In this document: positions 11,650 through 26,800 of the stretch, one piece after another
How the letters are laid out: each line of letters begins with the position of its first letter
How positions within the stretch are numbered: the first letter of the stretch is position 1
Assembly (NCBI RefSeq): GCF_026914265.1
Contig: NC_069124.1
Coordinates: 33,087,249-33,151,248, forward strand
Direction: 5' to 3'
Origin: Mya arenaria
Lineage: Eukaryota > Mollusca > Bivalvia > Myida > Myidae
DNA: 64,000 bases
Position numbers and translations under genes: made by a program
The notes under the pieces: generated by a model
The model's input: the letters and a program-made list of their open reading frames with translations, nothing else
Database searches by the model: none
What the model was told of the DNA's origin: nothing

Positions 11650-13030
11650 TTCATCCTCTCGTACAAAACAAAGTTTTGTTCCTTTTTTAACAAATCGCTC
11701 ATCGTCACATTATCAATTTCCCTTTCATATACCTTTCATTTTAGCAACCTGTAGAGTAAACGACTGTAAATGGTGTCACAATTGAAAAATACCTGTTTAT
11801 AGCTAATCTTAACAAAACCCACATTTACAAAGAGATCATAATGCTACACCCGTTGACTGGCGACAAGACGCTTTAAGTCCCAGGTAAAAGAGAAGTTTTT
11901 TCTTCATGAAAAATGCATCTTGTTTTATGGTAACTAGCGCACGTATGCGTAGACCTTTTCTATTTTAACGACTGATAAGATCTTGGTTGTAAATTGAAAT
12001 AATCTCAAAATCGTTGTCAACTTGTTTATGAAGGGATTTAACATTGGGGCAAATATGTGCATATAAACGCAAATACGCACGTGGGCAATTTTGCCCAATG
12101 TCCGGAGGTAGGGTAATTTTGACTCTGTGGGTAGTTCATGTCATATTAGCACAAACACTGATATACCCACGCGGGTATTTTTGGCAGGGTTTTAAAGAAA
12201 GTCTTTGATATAGTGAAACTAAAAGGGCTATGACATCATCAATACATAATTACTTATTCTATTAAACTGCATGCCGAAATGTCTCGGCAAACTGTTTCGA
12301 AAAAGGGGGTGATCCATCATTTGCTTCATATCCATGTTTACTTCTGGCTTTACGATTTTTCTTTTATTTCTCAAGTTCCCCCAAATTTGATTTTCCACCG
12401 AAATCAACATTTCTTTGTTTATAATATGCTTCTGTAATGAAATAAATATTTTTTATGGAATTAATTTTGAATAGTTGACGCCTTTTCGATGCATGTTCAA
12501 ATTACGCATTTTCATTCAACTGCTTTCAAATAACATTGAATTCAATAAACAACCACTGGCGTGAAAATTTCAAAACACAAGATAGCAGGTACTCGTTTCA
12601 TTCATAATTGTGAGTTTTACGTCAAACACCACTTAATAAATATCCTATATAATTCAAGTCAATAGATCAATTTTCACGCAAGATAACACTGATTTCTGGT
12701 CCTTCACAAACCCTAATACCGTATACGAAGAAGAAGCTATACTTGTGTACTAAACATTTAACGTTAGAAAAGAGTTACATTTCTTATAAGAAAAATGAAA
12801 TTGGTTAGACGTAAGAATTGTGTATTCGGGGAAATGACCAACCGGTATATGAGTTAAAAAACTGTGCGGTGAAAATGTAAACAAAAAAGTAGATCAAATT
12901 GATCAAGCATGTTGAGCCTGTTTTTGAAATCACAAACCATTCATCTCCAAAACCTTCAAGAACGAAAAGTCGCCTAAGGTCTAAGATGGTATTGCCTTGC
13001 TTTGGTTCATTGGCATGTGTTAATTAAAAG
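11650..13030. other. Intergenic, no gene recognised
   Basis: No exon or element with a recognisable signature. An imperfect CACGTGGGCAATTTTGCCC palindrome lies near 12079. Confidence 0.5.
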
Positions 13031-13035
13031 ATATA

Positions 13036-13036
<1 letters not shown>

Positions 13037-13092
<56 letters not shown>
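13037..13092. repeat. (ATT)n microsatellite, tail of the LINE
   Basis: Uninterrupted ATT run directly at the LINE 3' end. Confidence 0.9.
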
Positions 13093-13093
<1 letters not shown>

Positions 13094-14720
13094 CATACCA
13101 GATTTGTTGAGCGCCCTTTTCATAAAAAATATATGTTCAAGGGCGCTTTACAATTAAACATGTGACATATCGCAGATATGTGGAAATCACAAAAATGACA
13201 TATTTTAACAAATTAAACAAATTCAAGTGAAACTCAAACCTTGTAAAAACAAAAAAAACAACAAAAAAACAACAACACACACACACATAAAATGCCTTAA
13301 AATGCTACATGCGAAAAAAATAGCATAAAAAATAAGAATACAAAATTAAAATATGAAAAAATCTAATATATATATAGTTACTGCAGTTCTATCTTGTATC
13401 GTAAAAGTTAAAAGGGGTTAAAAAACTGTCACAGCTGTTATCTTAACGTTGTAGGAAGTTTTGAAAATGTGTGTTTTGAGAGCTCTTTTGAATGATTTAA
13501 GTGATTAATCTTTTCTGAGATTCTCCGGGAGAGAGTTCCATAGTTTTGCGGCAGCAACTTTGGAACTCCTCTCACCGTAAGAGACCAGTCGACATTTCTG
13601 TGGCACAAGGGTGGTTGCTGCACTTCTCTTGCTGATCTCAGGTTTCTAGTCGGCACGTAAACCTGTACTAAGTCTCCCATGCAAGTTCTTGAATGTTTTA
13701 ATAAGAATGTTGTACTTAATTCTATCTTGTATTTGAAGCCAGTGAAGATCTTTAAGGACTGGTGTTATGTGTTCAAAACGGGTTGTTTTGTAATGAGACG
13801 TGCAGCTGTGTTTCGAACAGTTTGCAGTTTGCTCGTTGTTGATTTTGGCACGCCGTACAAGATAGCATTGCAGAAATCTAATCGTGATGTCACAAGCGAG
13901 TTTATAAGGGTCTTGGTGGCATCAGTTCTCAAATATGGCCGAATGTGACCAATCTGTCGTATTTGGCCATAACATGTTCAAGTCACCGAATTAACGTGCT
14001 GGTCCATGTGCATGTTCGAATCAAGCGTAAAACCAAGGTTTCGAACAGTTTTTGATGGTTTTATGCTCGAATCGCCAATTTCCAGTTCTAGAGTCTCAAC
14101 AAGTTTGGAGTGTTTTTGACTTGAAAAAAGAATTAATTCAGTTTTGTCTGCATTCAATTAAAACATGTTTGAATTCATCCATGAGATGATTTCTTTTAGG
14201 CATTGTTCAACTCGCGTGATTGTGACTTGTTTGATGCGTGGTCAGCTGGTTTAAACGATAGATGGAGTTGGGAGTCGTCTGCATAAAAATGGTGGTTTTG
14301 TCCATGGTTTTTACAAAAAGACCCGACTGGCTTAGTGTACATCGTGTAGAAATTTTGGGCCCAGTACTTGGGGAACACTGAATTTCATTAGGACCGGCTC
14401 AGAGAGTTTGCCGTTGATGCATACCATTTGGTAGCGGTCTGTTAGGTATGATGCGCTCCATTGACGAGGTTTTTCAGCAAATCCAAAGTCAAAATAGAAT
14501 CTTTGAAGAAGGGTGTTATGGTCAATGGTGTCAAATGCAGCCGTCAGGTCCAGCATCACGAGTTCTGTGACATCAACTTTGTCTAAATATGGCATGTAAC
14601 AAAGAGTAGACACTACCGAATGTGTGTAGTTTGACCTATATTGATCACACCGATCTGTACGCCGCCATGTTAGAAAGTATCGAATGAACAAGGTCACTTA
14701 GAGAGTAAGCAGCTAAAGTG
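13037..14720 (-). mobile_element. 5'-truncated CR1/L2-like LINE with (AAT)n tail
   Basis: Minus-strand fragments give the reverse transcriptase signatures LDLTAAFDTIDHNTLLQRF, SYLTDRYQMVCINGKLSEPV, a VPQ-VLGP block and FYADDSQL (catalytic YADD). They are followed by the thumb/3' domain (LGFTLDSNM, ILYGVPKS, TRNLRSA) and a stop at 13438-13440. A 3' untranslated part contains a GGGCGCT...AGCGCCC hairpin, and an (AAT)n tail (ATT on the plus strand, 13037-13092) ends the element. Frameshifts and stops show it is dead; the 5' part, including any endonuclease, is missing. Confidence 0.85.
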
Positions 14721-17640
14721 TTGGCTGCGTACATCTTTTCAAAATGTGTATCGGAACAGACATCAGCTGTTTGGGTTTGTTGCCGAAACCCTGCATTTTC
14801 AGAGATTTCTGATTTGTTTTGAGAACATGTCTATCATTCGCAAATCAAAATCATTAATGAGGGAAATTTGGTTAATCGACGGTTGCAATCAAAGGAACTT
14901 ATGAATCCTTGCAACATGGAGGTTTCATTGTCACTACCATCATTCTTCGTGACAATCAGAAGACACGCACACATGAAGTAATTCAAGTTTCGTAAAACTG
15001 AAATCTCTCATAAGTTGCAAGTCTTTTTCTATTTGTTTTGTGTTTAAACATTATTATACTCTGTCATGAATATATTCAGTCCACAGACCTAAACTTACGG
15101 TCAACAGCTGTGTGATTAGATGAATATTCGGTGGACTACATTAGTGCAACTGACACTGTCGATGATGATGTCGCTGTTGTTTGTGTTTTTGCAGTATTCA
15201 CATTAAATAACCCCTCATAAAGAAAATGCTCCAATTTAGTTAATCCACTTTTTGTATTGACTTTTAACAGGCGAACCTAAATTATACATAAGTACATGAA
15301 TACTATAGGGCCTCATGTTTTCAACATTCAATGCAAAGGGAGAGAAATGAAACACTCCAAAACAGAAAATTATATCAAATTGATATTTTCACTGTTTGAA
15401 ACAGTGAACATATCAAGACATATTTTACTGATAAAATCTATAACAACCGGAAAGGATATAATAAAAAGGATAAACACGAAATAATCCGCAAAAAACAACA
15501 AATATTTATTGGAAAAAGTATAACAAATAATACAAATGGTACTGTACAACAAACCTACTGTGTATACTTTAATGAGTTTCCTGAACCATATATATGTTAT
15601 GGAATTGGTATGAACATAGCTACACAAGTCTAACAAGTTTATATGCATATCACTTATGGCCAGTTGCTCAATTTTCCTCAACCGTGCTTATTGGATTGAA
15701 AAGAAGTACACCCATTGTAATTTTAGCTGTCTCTATATATTACACACTTTAACGCTTCATTGTCAAATTAACCATTGCATGTACTACTTCTTAAACACAT
15801 CTAATGATTAACTTTCATATCTGTTAACACGTTAAATGAGAGCTTGATTATTATTTCGAGATCCCTATATTTTAAGATTAGACGACTGTATTTCAATTCC
15901 ATTGATTTACGTTATTTCGTCCAGAATGTAACAGAAAACATCTTAATTCGCAAGATCAATGGATTTTATGTCAGTGAACAATCTACTATACATAACAAAT
16001 AACAACTCATCTATGGTTTAAACAAACTTTTCACGGCAATGTTTTCACCAATTTGTGTGAACCCCAGAACATCTGCTACATCATTTCTGAACAAATAAAT
16101 CCAATGAAAGCATGAGGAATTGAAGACTCCGAGTGTATAAACACCGAAAGGCTTTCAAACGGAAATAATTCGATACGAATTTTTGATAAACGAAAAACAT
16201 ATTCGTTCAAGCTAATTGATTCAAGAAATTGTTACTTTTTTCGATGTTTTTGCGTTTTTAGAGTCTCCCAGCGAATCCGTTTCATTCAAACCCTAGTATA
16301 CATATTCTGACAATCCGGCCATCTGATCTAAGAACAAACAGCAGCGACAACTTGTATAAAACTGGTTAATTATTTGATATGGTTAAAGTTAGGCTTGTTA
16401 AGCTTAATAATAATCACTTCTAACCAAACCAAATCATTCAAAGACGTACACAGGCCAAAATATAACCTGTGGTCAACGTTTTATACATTGGCTGAAGTTA
16501 TCTCTGAAATCCATTTGTATATCATTCGCATATGCACAAGTTGATATCATCAATACGCGCTTTGTCCCTGTGTCTCCAAGTCAACACGCGTTGTCCACGT
16601 GTCACCAAGTCATTGCGCATTGTCCATGAGCCATCAATTCAGCACATCAATCTTTTAGTAGAATACTTCCTTCCTATGTTACATTATAGAAACCTGCAAC
16701 AGAAGATTAAAAAAATGAAAAAATAGTGAGATAAGAGTAATTAAACCAAAGTTACAGTTTGTATTAAATTCCATGACATGCTTTAGTTCAATAGTTACAT
16801 TACTAGATGTATTGTATTGCATTGAAACTATTTCATTATCGTGTTTATATATAGTCATCACAAATTTACTTTTTTCTGATAAGTACATTGACTTTTTTTT
16901 GACATGTGTAAATATATGGACAAATTTCATTTATATTAATCTGAACTAGTTAAAAATAATGTATTGCTGAAAACTACATATTTATTTACGTATCAAGCAA
17001 CATATAACACAAAGCTAAATATTTGGGTGTAGGTATGAAGACAAAGGGTGTCGACACCAGTATCTAAACTGTACATCTAATTTATGATATATGTAAGAAT
17101 ACTGTCGCTTTAATTATAAAATGACAGAATAGGCAGACACACGGGCGGGTTATGATAAAAATGGCATACAACTAGCCATCGTCCTCTTCGTTTATGGTTG
17201 AAAATCTCCGAAGTGCAAACTAAAACAATATCGGTACACTGTAATCAAAGTAGTTCATTCATTTTTCTTTTTTTCAAATTCCTGTGGTAAAGTTGTTGCA
17301 GGCAATGTTTCTGTTGTCAATTATCTGTACTAGCTAAACGTGATTGGTTGAGAGATTTGGGGAGTGTACGTATCAAACCAAATTGAATGTATTCGTTGCA
17401 ATTTTTCTTATCTTTTTTAGGAATCGTCGGTTCAGACAGAATTAGCAATATTAGCTTAGAAATAGCTTCATTTTAAATTGTTTACCCATCTCCACCATTC
17501 AGATAAGTAAATACATGTAAACACGGAGAGTTTTGTAACAATACATGTCATGTTCGTAATTTGTGTTGTACTGTCATTATTTTTTAGTAAATATAAATAT
17601 GCATTTAAAATAATTAACACATATTATACTTTCAAAAATG
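14721..17640. other. Intergenic between LINE and SLC26 3' end
   Basis: No exon, RNA gene or element recognised. The SLC26 3' untranslated region should occupy the right part; I saw no clear AATAAA on the minus strand just after the stop. Confidence 0.5.
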
Positions 17641-17894
17641 TCAAGTGCCATGTATGGAATTTACTATTAACAATAACAAACTAAAATGACAATTATCACT
17701 TTGAAAGGTTAGCTGTGCGCTTGAGGGATTTCCGAGTAAAGGTACCTTATTGAGTGCCCCATTGACCCCTATGGTGCTTGACCTCCGGTCAAGGGTTTCT
17801 TTGGCGGCTTGTATAGCGTCATCTAGGGTGAGGTAAATGTTCTCCTCGTACTTTGGTATGATTTCCGTTGCCTCAAAGATGTTCCAGATATCAT
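17641..17894 (-). CDS. SLC26 terminal exon
   Basis: After the CTTTTAG acceptor it encodes [20 protein letters not shown] then [17 protein letters not shown], the last STAS helix and DAI segment, and reads on to TGA at 17641-17643. The final 35 or so residues are not recognisable. A possible donor (AATAAG/GTACCT, last exon base 17746) would drop them if a further exon lies downstream, so the last part is less certain. Confidence 0.8.
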
Positions 17895-20800
17895 CTAAAA
17901 GTGTGAGGTACAATGAAAACCTTTTTAGTTCAACAGGTAATGTATGAAAGAAAACATTAACAACATAATTTGTATGCACAAGTCACACTCCAAATAGATA
18001 GACTCCTGCTTGTATAAAACTCAAACCAGCGAAAGACTTTCATACAAATATGTAAAAAGATGCATTTTTGTCAAACAATTGAAAGAAAACGATATTTTAT
18101 CTTAGAAAAGGATTAACGCAAAGTCCATTCTTGGCCATCAACATTTGTTCAATGAGCGTAAATTTGTAATTGCTTCTATGCAGCAAATTCTTAATCATTT
18201 GAATACCTTCGTTGTAATAAATGGTTCATGTCGAGAAAGTCAAGGCGTATACTTGACTCATCTTTTTTATCATTACAAGACATATATATACATATGCGTT
18301 CGTGAACATATTCTTCCCACGATATTTTTTCGTTTTAATCTTTAAACATTTTAATGAGAATGGCTTTTGGTGACGGGTTTGGATATCAGTAAAGGCATCT
18401 TGTTTAAGTTGAATGTTGTTGATTTAGTCCAAACACTCAGTGACATTTAAAACGACACACAGTATTAACGAAAGACAAGGAGCAAAATATTATCGGTTCA
18501 GCCGGTAAGAAACATGTCGCTATACCCATTATTAAGCTTCTGAGTGTTTTTTTTCTGAGGAGATTAATCTATAACATGTATAAAATTGGTTGGTCTTTGA
18601 AACGCTATCAAAAAGCGCTTCATTTCTTCCTTTTGGTTTTTCAGCTTCTACAAAACCAGGTTAAGGTATACGCATTCGTTGAATGAACAAAAAAAATGAT
18701 CTTACCAGGTATGCCCGACATCCAGACAGAAACATTCACGGTGTCGTAATCTTGTATCAACTGCACATGAAAAAGGCATACTAAAATATATCCCAACACA
18801 AAATAGGTTTAACAACAGTTATACAATGAAAACTATTTTTTCAGTTTATCCCATGTCGCAGATTTCTTTTTTGCCGAGAATAGGATGAAAATAAAACACG
18901 GATTACTAGTAATAAGAACATTATGAATGTCTTTTTTACCTTGTATTATATCAATTTGCAGAGGTTAATGCTCTCTTTGTAGCTATAACGATACTTTTAT
19001 TACCATAATATAGTAGAAATAAATATGGTCAATGGAACGTATCCGTGTTTAGGGTATACATAGAACGTGTGTAGTTAATGATAACGTACCGCTTTAAGGA
19101 CCTTGCATCCCACAGAGTCGACAAAGGCGACTGTGGTGAAATCAATGATGATGTGAGTGAGGGGGTACTCAAACGCTACCGGGTAGATATGGGTGGGGTC
19201 CCCAATTGGCAGCTGGCCGTTAAGAGATATGACACTGTCCTCACGTTTTATATGTGGAATGACGAGATCAGAGTGAGATGTCTGCACCTACAAATGGTAC
19301 CCGTTTAGAGGTTTGATAAAGGACCAATTGTTCAGGACTTTTTTAACAACGTTGTTACAGTTATCATTGTAAACTTTCAAGTCGTTACTTCTTTGGAAGT
19401 TTAATAAATACTCTTGTTATCTGTTGGGCGTCGAACAAGATTTAGACAACAGTTTCAAATGTTTTTATTTATATTTAAAAAATGTGAGCACATTATCATT
19501 TTCTTTTAAGTTAACAATGTTTTATTACATTTATTACAATTTAACATTATTATCAAAGTTCTGAACGGTATATCAAATTCAATTTGGTTGCTTTGTTTTC
19601 ACAATAGATTGAAGAATCTCAAAGTCATTCGGTAAAAACCAGCACGGACGTGCACTTTGAGATATCATTATTAAGACCCCTTGTTTGGAATCATAAAGAT
19701 TTGATTTAAAATATGTGCAGACTTCACGTTTACAAATTTCAAGAACAAAGAATCGATGTTCAAATATATTGTCATAGCTTATGCATCATCTACAACATTG
19801 ACGACGTCAGTGAATTCATTAGCTGAAATGTAAAAAGTACGGTACCTTGTCACTCATTGACACAGCACTCGAAGTTCTGCTAATGGTACTTAGTTGAGAT
19901 GCGCGCCGGATCTGCTTTCTGAGTGCGTCCGGTTTGATGGAGGCAAGGCGGTACACCTCCCTGGTGAACAGGTCTCCGTTTGCGTAATAGATCGGGTATT
20001 GGTATCCCATTGCTTTGATTGTGTTATGTGAAGATGTCTAGAAGAATACGAAAAATGAGAATGTGCTTGTTTGTTAAATTTAATTAGATCTACGAATAAT
20101 ATCAAATAATCGTTTTTCGTATTTGTTTGAGCTCAATGTGTTTATCTAATAACAGCATTAGAGATGTTTTTGTATTCGAACAATTCCACGCCTACTAAAC
20201 GCTAGCTCCACCACTTATCGGTAATGCATAGGGAATGAGCTGTTTACCCTTCCGTGGTGCACCTCTGCCGGATGGTTTGTACATACGCTTGTAGAGTTTA
20301 TAATTGATGTTGTATTTTCATTGCATGGGAATATTTCGAAAATCGAAGAATGTGGAACCGAGTAAGGACACTTTTACCAAAGAGTGTCACGATTCCGATT
20401 CGATAAAATGCGAATTTTAATGCCAGGAACTTTCCTCCCGATTCGGACGTGTTCATATTTTGAGATCTGCAACAATGTGAACTACATTTCGGTATACCGA
20501 CACACCGTAAAGAACATGTGAGCTCGTTAAAATTATAACTGTTATTTATAGTACATACACTGGCACACATCAGAACTCCCGAGCTCTTCTTACAAAGTAT
20601 TTAGGATATATGCACATATTTTATAAAAGTGGTGGCAATGTTACTCAAGTAATAGAGCTGTCGAATGTGATTTACACTAAAATATATCATTTCAATTCTT
20701 TCAGGGTGCCATACATTTTTAATGCTTGGTTTGCCTATCAGATAAAATATAAATTATGCTCACGTGTGTACAAATAATCAAAAGGCACACCTGAAGTGGC

Positions 20801-23800
20801 CACAGCTCGCGTTCTTTGCACCAGTGATAAGTGATAGAACTGGTGTTTATTAAGCAATTTAAGTACAAAATGATCGTCAATTGTTTGAGAAACACTTTCT
20901 ACTTGTAATGCTTAAATTGTAAAATCAGTATTGTACATTGTTATTGAATTTAAAAATAAAGAAAGGCCCCTTTTTAAATGGTAAAGTACTATTTGGAAAA
21001 AAATCATCTTTAGTAAAACAAATTCCCATGTGATGGATTTGTTTCTTATCAAAATGGAATCGGATTATGTTTTCCTTAAATGATGCAAATTCAAAACAAC
21101 TGACCAGAGGTAGCATGAAATGAATTTTATCAAGAATGTATCGTATTTTAAGTATACTTTTGTAAAGATTACACACTGATATGAAACTGCAAAACGTTAC
21201 GTTCATGTTAGTTACCTTGATATAATATTTGGGGTCCTTGTACAGATTGTGCTCTGCAACCTTCTCCAGTCGAGTTGGCTTGGCACTGAAACAAACATTA
21301 GAAGACAATGAGCATTACTCTTGGAAAGAAATTAGCACAAATTGTGTTGTTGCATAGAGGGACGTCTTTTTAAAACAACTTAGAATCTCGTTTAAACGAC
21401 TTACGTATCTCATTTAAACATCTTAGTATTTATAGTAAACGACTTACGTATCTCATTTAAACATCTTAGTATTTATATTAAACTCCTTACCTATCTCATT
21501 TAAACATCTTAGTATGTATATTAAACTCCTTACCTATCTCATTTAAACATCTTAGTATTTATATTAAACTCCTTACCTATCTCATTTAAACATCTTAGTA
21601 TTTATATTAAACTCCTTACCTATCTCATTTAAACATATAAGTAACTCTTTTGAACGAGTTACGTATCGTGTTTAAACATCTTTATATCTCGTTTAAACGA
21701 CCTACGTATCTCGTTTAAATATCTAAGATGCTCGTTTAAACCACTTACGTATCTAGTTTTAACATCTCAGTTTCTTGTTTAAACGACTAACGTATCTTGT
21801 CTTATCATCTTAGTAACTCGTTTCAACAACTAACGAATTTCGTTTAAATGTCATAATAGTCCAAATAGTACTTGCTCAAAACCGAGCATTAACAGGAAGA
21901 ACGGCTGATTAGATTATATTAGAATGTCGTAAGTCGTTCAAACGAGATAAAAATAACATGTATGTCACCTCTCTACCACCATTTAAAACACTGTTATATG
22001 TTTTTTTTTGTAAATATGTAAATAACATAGAACCTATGATAATTTTAAACAATGTACAGATTGATTACTAGAAAAAAAAATCTGATTTTGTTTTCTTCTT
22101 TTCAAGGACCATTCGAACGGAGATATTTATATTAAAGAAAACAATAGCTGTTCAACATTTAACTAGCAAATTTACAATAATTACTTAGCCCAAACTCAGC
22201 ATTCAAACATTGAGCTATTGTCACAAGAGACACCAAATCAGACGATATAATACTTACACTTGGGTCCTGAGAACGACTGTGAAGAAGGAGAAAACGAGCC
22301 CAAAGAGAAGTCCGTAGTCAACGTGCAGAACGGTGGTCACTGTGAACGTCACAAGCCAGATCCACTACACGTGTAAAGGTGACAAAGTGTTTAACATATG
22401 GCCAGTTGCTACAAACTTTATATTAAAAGCAATGACAAGAACACGTATTATTTATGTCATGGGTTACAATAAAACAGCCATTGGTATGGTAATCAGCTTG
22501 TGTAAAAAATAATGATGTCTGAATAAGGAGACGTACACAGTCATATCTTGATGTCCTCCACACCTTGGGAAGCTCCAGCAACTGCTTGATCAAGCTCCGC
22601 AGCGCCACCACGATAATCGCCGACAACACGCACTGGAAAATGAATGTCTAGGGTTAAACCAATAGGAGCTTGTGATTGTTTATGAAATAAGCAAATCAAC
22701 CAGCAGATCCCATCTTCACTATTCCCTTGATTCTTACTTACTAGAAGACTCAGACATATTTGACAAAATAATTCGAATTTGAATTATTGTAAAAGATGTG
22801 TTTTTTTAAATAGAGGCAACAATTGATGCCAGTATCCCTTCCCAAATAACAATTGTACAACGAAATTCAACAGTTTTGAATCTCTTGTATAAACCTCAGA
22901 TTCAAAGATTAACACTACTTGTTGATATTTGTCCAACTTATTTTCTCAATCTGTCAAGTTAAGAAAAATGTATACATGAAGCATTCTTTGACGTAGAACT
23001 TAAAAGTATAATTATTAAAACCGGTGTACAGCTTTAGTTTAGAGTAATCTCTGTTAGCTTAATTGTGACGAAAACTAGAGACTAGTTTTGTGTCCATTCT
23101 GTGTGAGAGGCCACGAGAAAATATTCCTGGTGGGGATCGAACCGACAAACTCTAGTGAGAGTTGTGGACACCAGTACCACCAGACCACTGTCACCTTATA
23201 GATTTCTATATATAACGTTTAGTGATCAAATAAGACTATTTGTTTTGTTTTCTGTTCCACTTTATTATTCAAAAAGGATATCAAGACGACTCACGTTTGG
23301 CAATGCTTCGAACAAAGGTCCCAGCCAGAGGATGACTACCAACACCATAAATGCGGAGAACAAGCTGGCCACCTGCAACACATTCAGTTAAAATAAACAC
23401 ATAAGACTGATGTATAAATATTCAAAGTTTTAATATGTGAATCAGTTATGTATTAAATATACAAAAAAATCAGTTTAAATATGCATGTATTTTGTTTATT
23501 TCTTTTCATTTCCCTACATGTCTAAATAAGTATTCGTATTGGTTAAGTTTTAAAATGTTCAGTTTTATTACCTTTATACTAAATATATAATATTAAAAAA
23601 ACTCTCTTTTAATTGTTAAATAATTACTTGATATGTTTTTATATATACTTTTGGACTGCCTCTCGGAGCCTCCTGACAACAGCATTATGACAGCATTATA
23701 TTCAAACCAGCACATAAGTCAATGCATATACCATGTGCTTGACATGATCGAATCAACCTTTAGACCGTTTCTATGATTGACAAGAATACTGATGTCCGTA

Positions 23801-26800
23801 TTGCAAGACCATGAGAAAGTACAGTTTATGAGACTATTCTAAATGTCAAATATAAATTGGTGGATATTTTAAGCCTATGCAACTTCAAGTAACCTTTCCT
23901 ATATCTTAACCTATACAAGGACCAAACTCGACAAATTAATTGTACTCTGTGCTCAATGACCAGCAGACAATTGCATAGAACTTTGATAGGTTGTCCACAA
24001 GTTATCTTTTGGTTGATTTGTACATATAAATTATTTTATTGGTTAATAGTTATGAATGGTTAAAACCTGAAAAATAAACAAACATGCTAGTGAACTTTGA
24101 CCAAACCAAAAGAAAAGAGATAACTAGTTCAATACAGTATGCTGCTGGTGTGGGTCAGGACCTGAGATTAGATTGTTACCACCCACGATGAATGCTTGGT
24201 GTGTTTCATTGATAAAAAGCAATACCTGTCCATGAGTTTTCTTATTACTAATACGACTGATATAACCTTCCGGTTGTGTATAGCAAACATGTGCTATCTA
24301 CGCAATACCACATCGGGTATTGCTTGATCGAATACCCAACATGGAAAGTGTAAGTTTGCAAAGCATTAAACGACAATGGTTTAAAGTCCTCTTTATGTTC
24401 AACCTTCATCATTTTGCGAAATGACGGTGACGTCAAAGGTGTGATCAGATGTACTTAATCACGTCGTCTAAACAACAGATATTACATTCATTAACTTGTT
24501 TTGTAGTTCATTTTCTCTTGTAATGACTTTCGAAACCGACAGGAGCAGAAAAACGGGCGTGTTCTTGCTTTTAATTGAATAGTTGGTGATACACCTTGTT
24601 GATAATTGTGAATCATTTCTCGTATCAGTTGGAAAACTACGCTTCAAATAAACAAAATGACACAGGTTTTTACTTTCAAAAATCCCTTCATTAAAATTGA
24701 GATCAATATGATCAAAACTACATACTTAAGAATTTTGCCATCAAGATTTGACAGTATTGGTGAAACGCAATTTGATGACGTAGTGATTAAAAAATAGCAT
24801 ACCGCTTAAGCATGCGTTATTTGACGTTGATAGTGTTGCACTAATCGTTCATGTCACAAACAAATACTTATTTAGCACTTTATAAGGATCTCTCATCCAA
24901 AATATAATCAACAAATTCCAGAATCGACATGTCGAAATTTTCAGATGTCTCCATTGCCCATGCATCTCTAATGATTAAATTATGTATATATATATACCTG
25001 TGTCTTTCCACCAGCAGAGTTTTGCACAGAGCTTCTTGACACGGACGCCGCAAACGGATAGCACGAGAAAAACGAGCCAACCACGTTACCTGCCCCGTAG
25101 GCTATCAACTCCTGGAAAGTAAGAAAGGAACACATGTACATGTTGAGGGTACAAGAGGGATAATTGTTCATCACTCACTCACCTAAGCCCAGACCAATCC
25201 TACTGGTGTTATGGTAAAACCCTTGTCTCTCTTTTTTTCATGGATCTAACAGTTTGTTATAAAACAGGAAATATGAACTTCCCTTTATTGTTACAACTCT
25301 GTGAAAGGTATGGGTGTATCCCTATTGACAGACTATGTCAACTATTGCCATTGAGAGATCAAAAAATCGTATCAGTCACCTTACTCGCTTTTCGTAAAGG
25401 CCTTTGAACGAGCTGTGTCATACCTGGTTAGAGTCGATGGTGTACTTGTGCTGTTTTGCTAGAAGAGCGGCCAGGGACACTGACTGGGCAAACGATATGA
25501 TGGCAATAATGGGGATGTCTGTGATGTAGCTGCCTGCACCGTGGAAATTAGGAACACTGGGCTGGGGCAATCTGTCCGGATATAGTAATATGTTTTTTTA
25601 ACGTATTTATACAATCGTTAACAATTATTGAACGAGTAAAAATCAAACAAAACCTGTTGTGAAACGTAAAGCATCTATGATGCCACAATGAATAACGTGG
25701 AATATAGGGAATCGGAATCTGTAAGCGTATGTTGCTTTATTTGTATTTGTTTTTTGCTCGATTATCAAGACGGCTGAAAGCTGCTTAAAGTCACGCGTTC
25801 CTTTAGGACAATTTCGAATAATAATGGAAATGAGACACTAACAAGCCGTAAGACCTGACAATGAAACATTTACGTTTCCTGTTGACAATACAAGTATGTT
25901 TTATTTGGCTCTCTACCGCACGTACCCTTTAGGGATGTAGCCGACGACCTTGACACCATACGTTTCGTGGAAGTTTCCGTAATAGGACGCCAACGTGCCA
26001 GCAATCACCTAGGAATAGTTGTTTACGCGCATGTTATTGTAAGTATGGATGACAATTTCTTAATGGGGGTTAACATTTCACATGTGATTGCTATTTTCTA
26101 AATATGGTAATACCATTGTACATTATCAATGATGGTTCTAAAAACAAACTGACATAAATATCAATTCAAATGATAATTGTTAAGGGATTGTTTTTGCAAT
26201 GTTTAACATATGATTTTTAAATTCTAACTATGGCTGAAGCTGCACGTTTTAAAGGTCACTCCATTTTGCTACGAAAGCCCTATCAATATTCCATTTCCTG
26301 CCTATCAAATTCGTCGGAGAGGCTTTCAGGATTATGTTTGCATTAATCTCGGATCAGCAATTTCCTTAATCGCTGCATTGCATGCAGACAAAAGGTATGT
26401 GTAAATAAACATGATCATTACATCACTTCAGTGGAATAATGATGTTGTATGAGACAGTTAAATATTTGCTCGTTTCAATGATAATGAAAGATAATTGAGG
26501 ATAATTGTTGGCAAAAGCGTTATTGTGTAATATCGTGAGCACCAGAAACCATTTTTCATGATGATGTTAACGAGGTAAAATATATTGCAACTTTACAATA
26601 ACACTTTTTTTATTATATGCCTTAAAGGGGTAGATAATGACAGTTAAGAGTAGTTTTTCAAAAGGCGCGCCAACTTGTATGCGAACGTAAAATCAATAAC
26701 GTCACTGAAATCTTTGTCCCATACTTTTGTCCGCTGACGTTCGTGCGGTCTTAATTTTCAAAACAATGAAAAATATAAAAAATAAAAATTCACTCTTGAA

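Noticed and set aside
23061..23198. tRNA gene suggested by A- and B-box-like motifs
   Set aside because: There is no acceptor stem pairing or anticodon arm in order, and a related fragment elsewhere shares non-tRNA sequence; it is a SINE.
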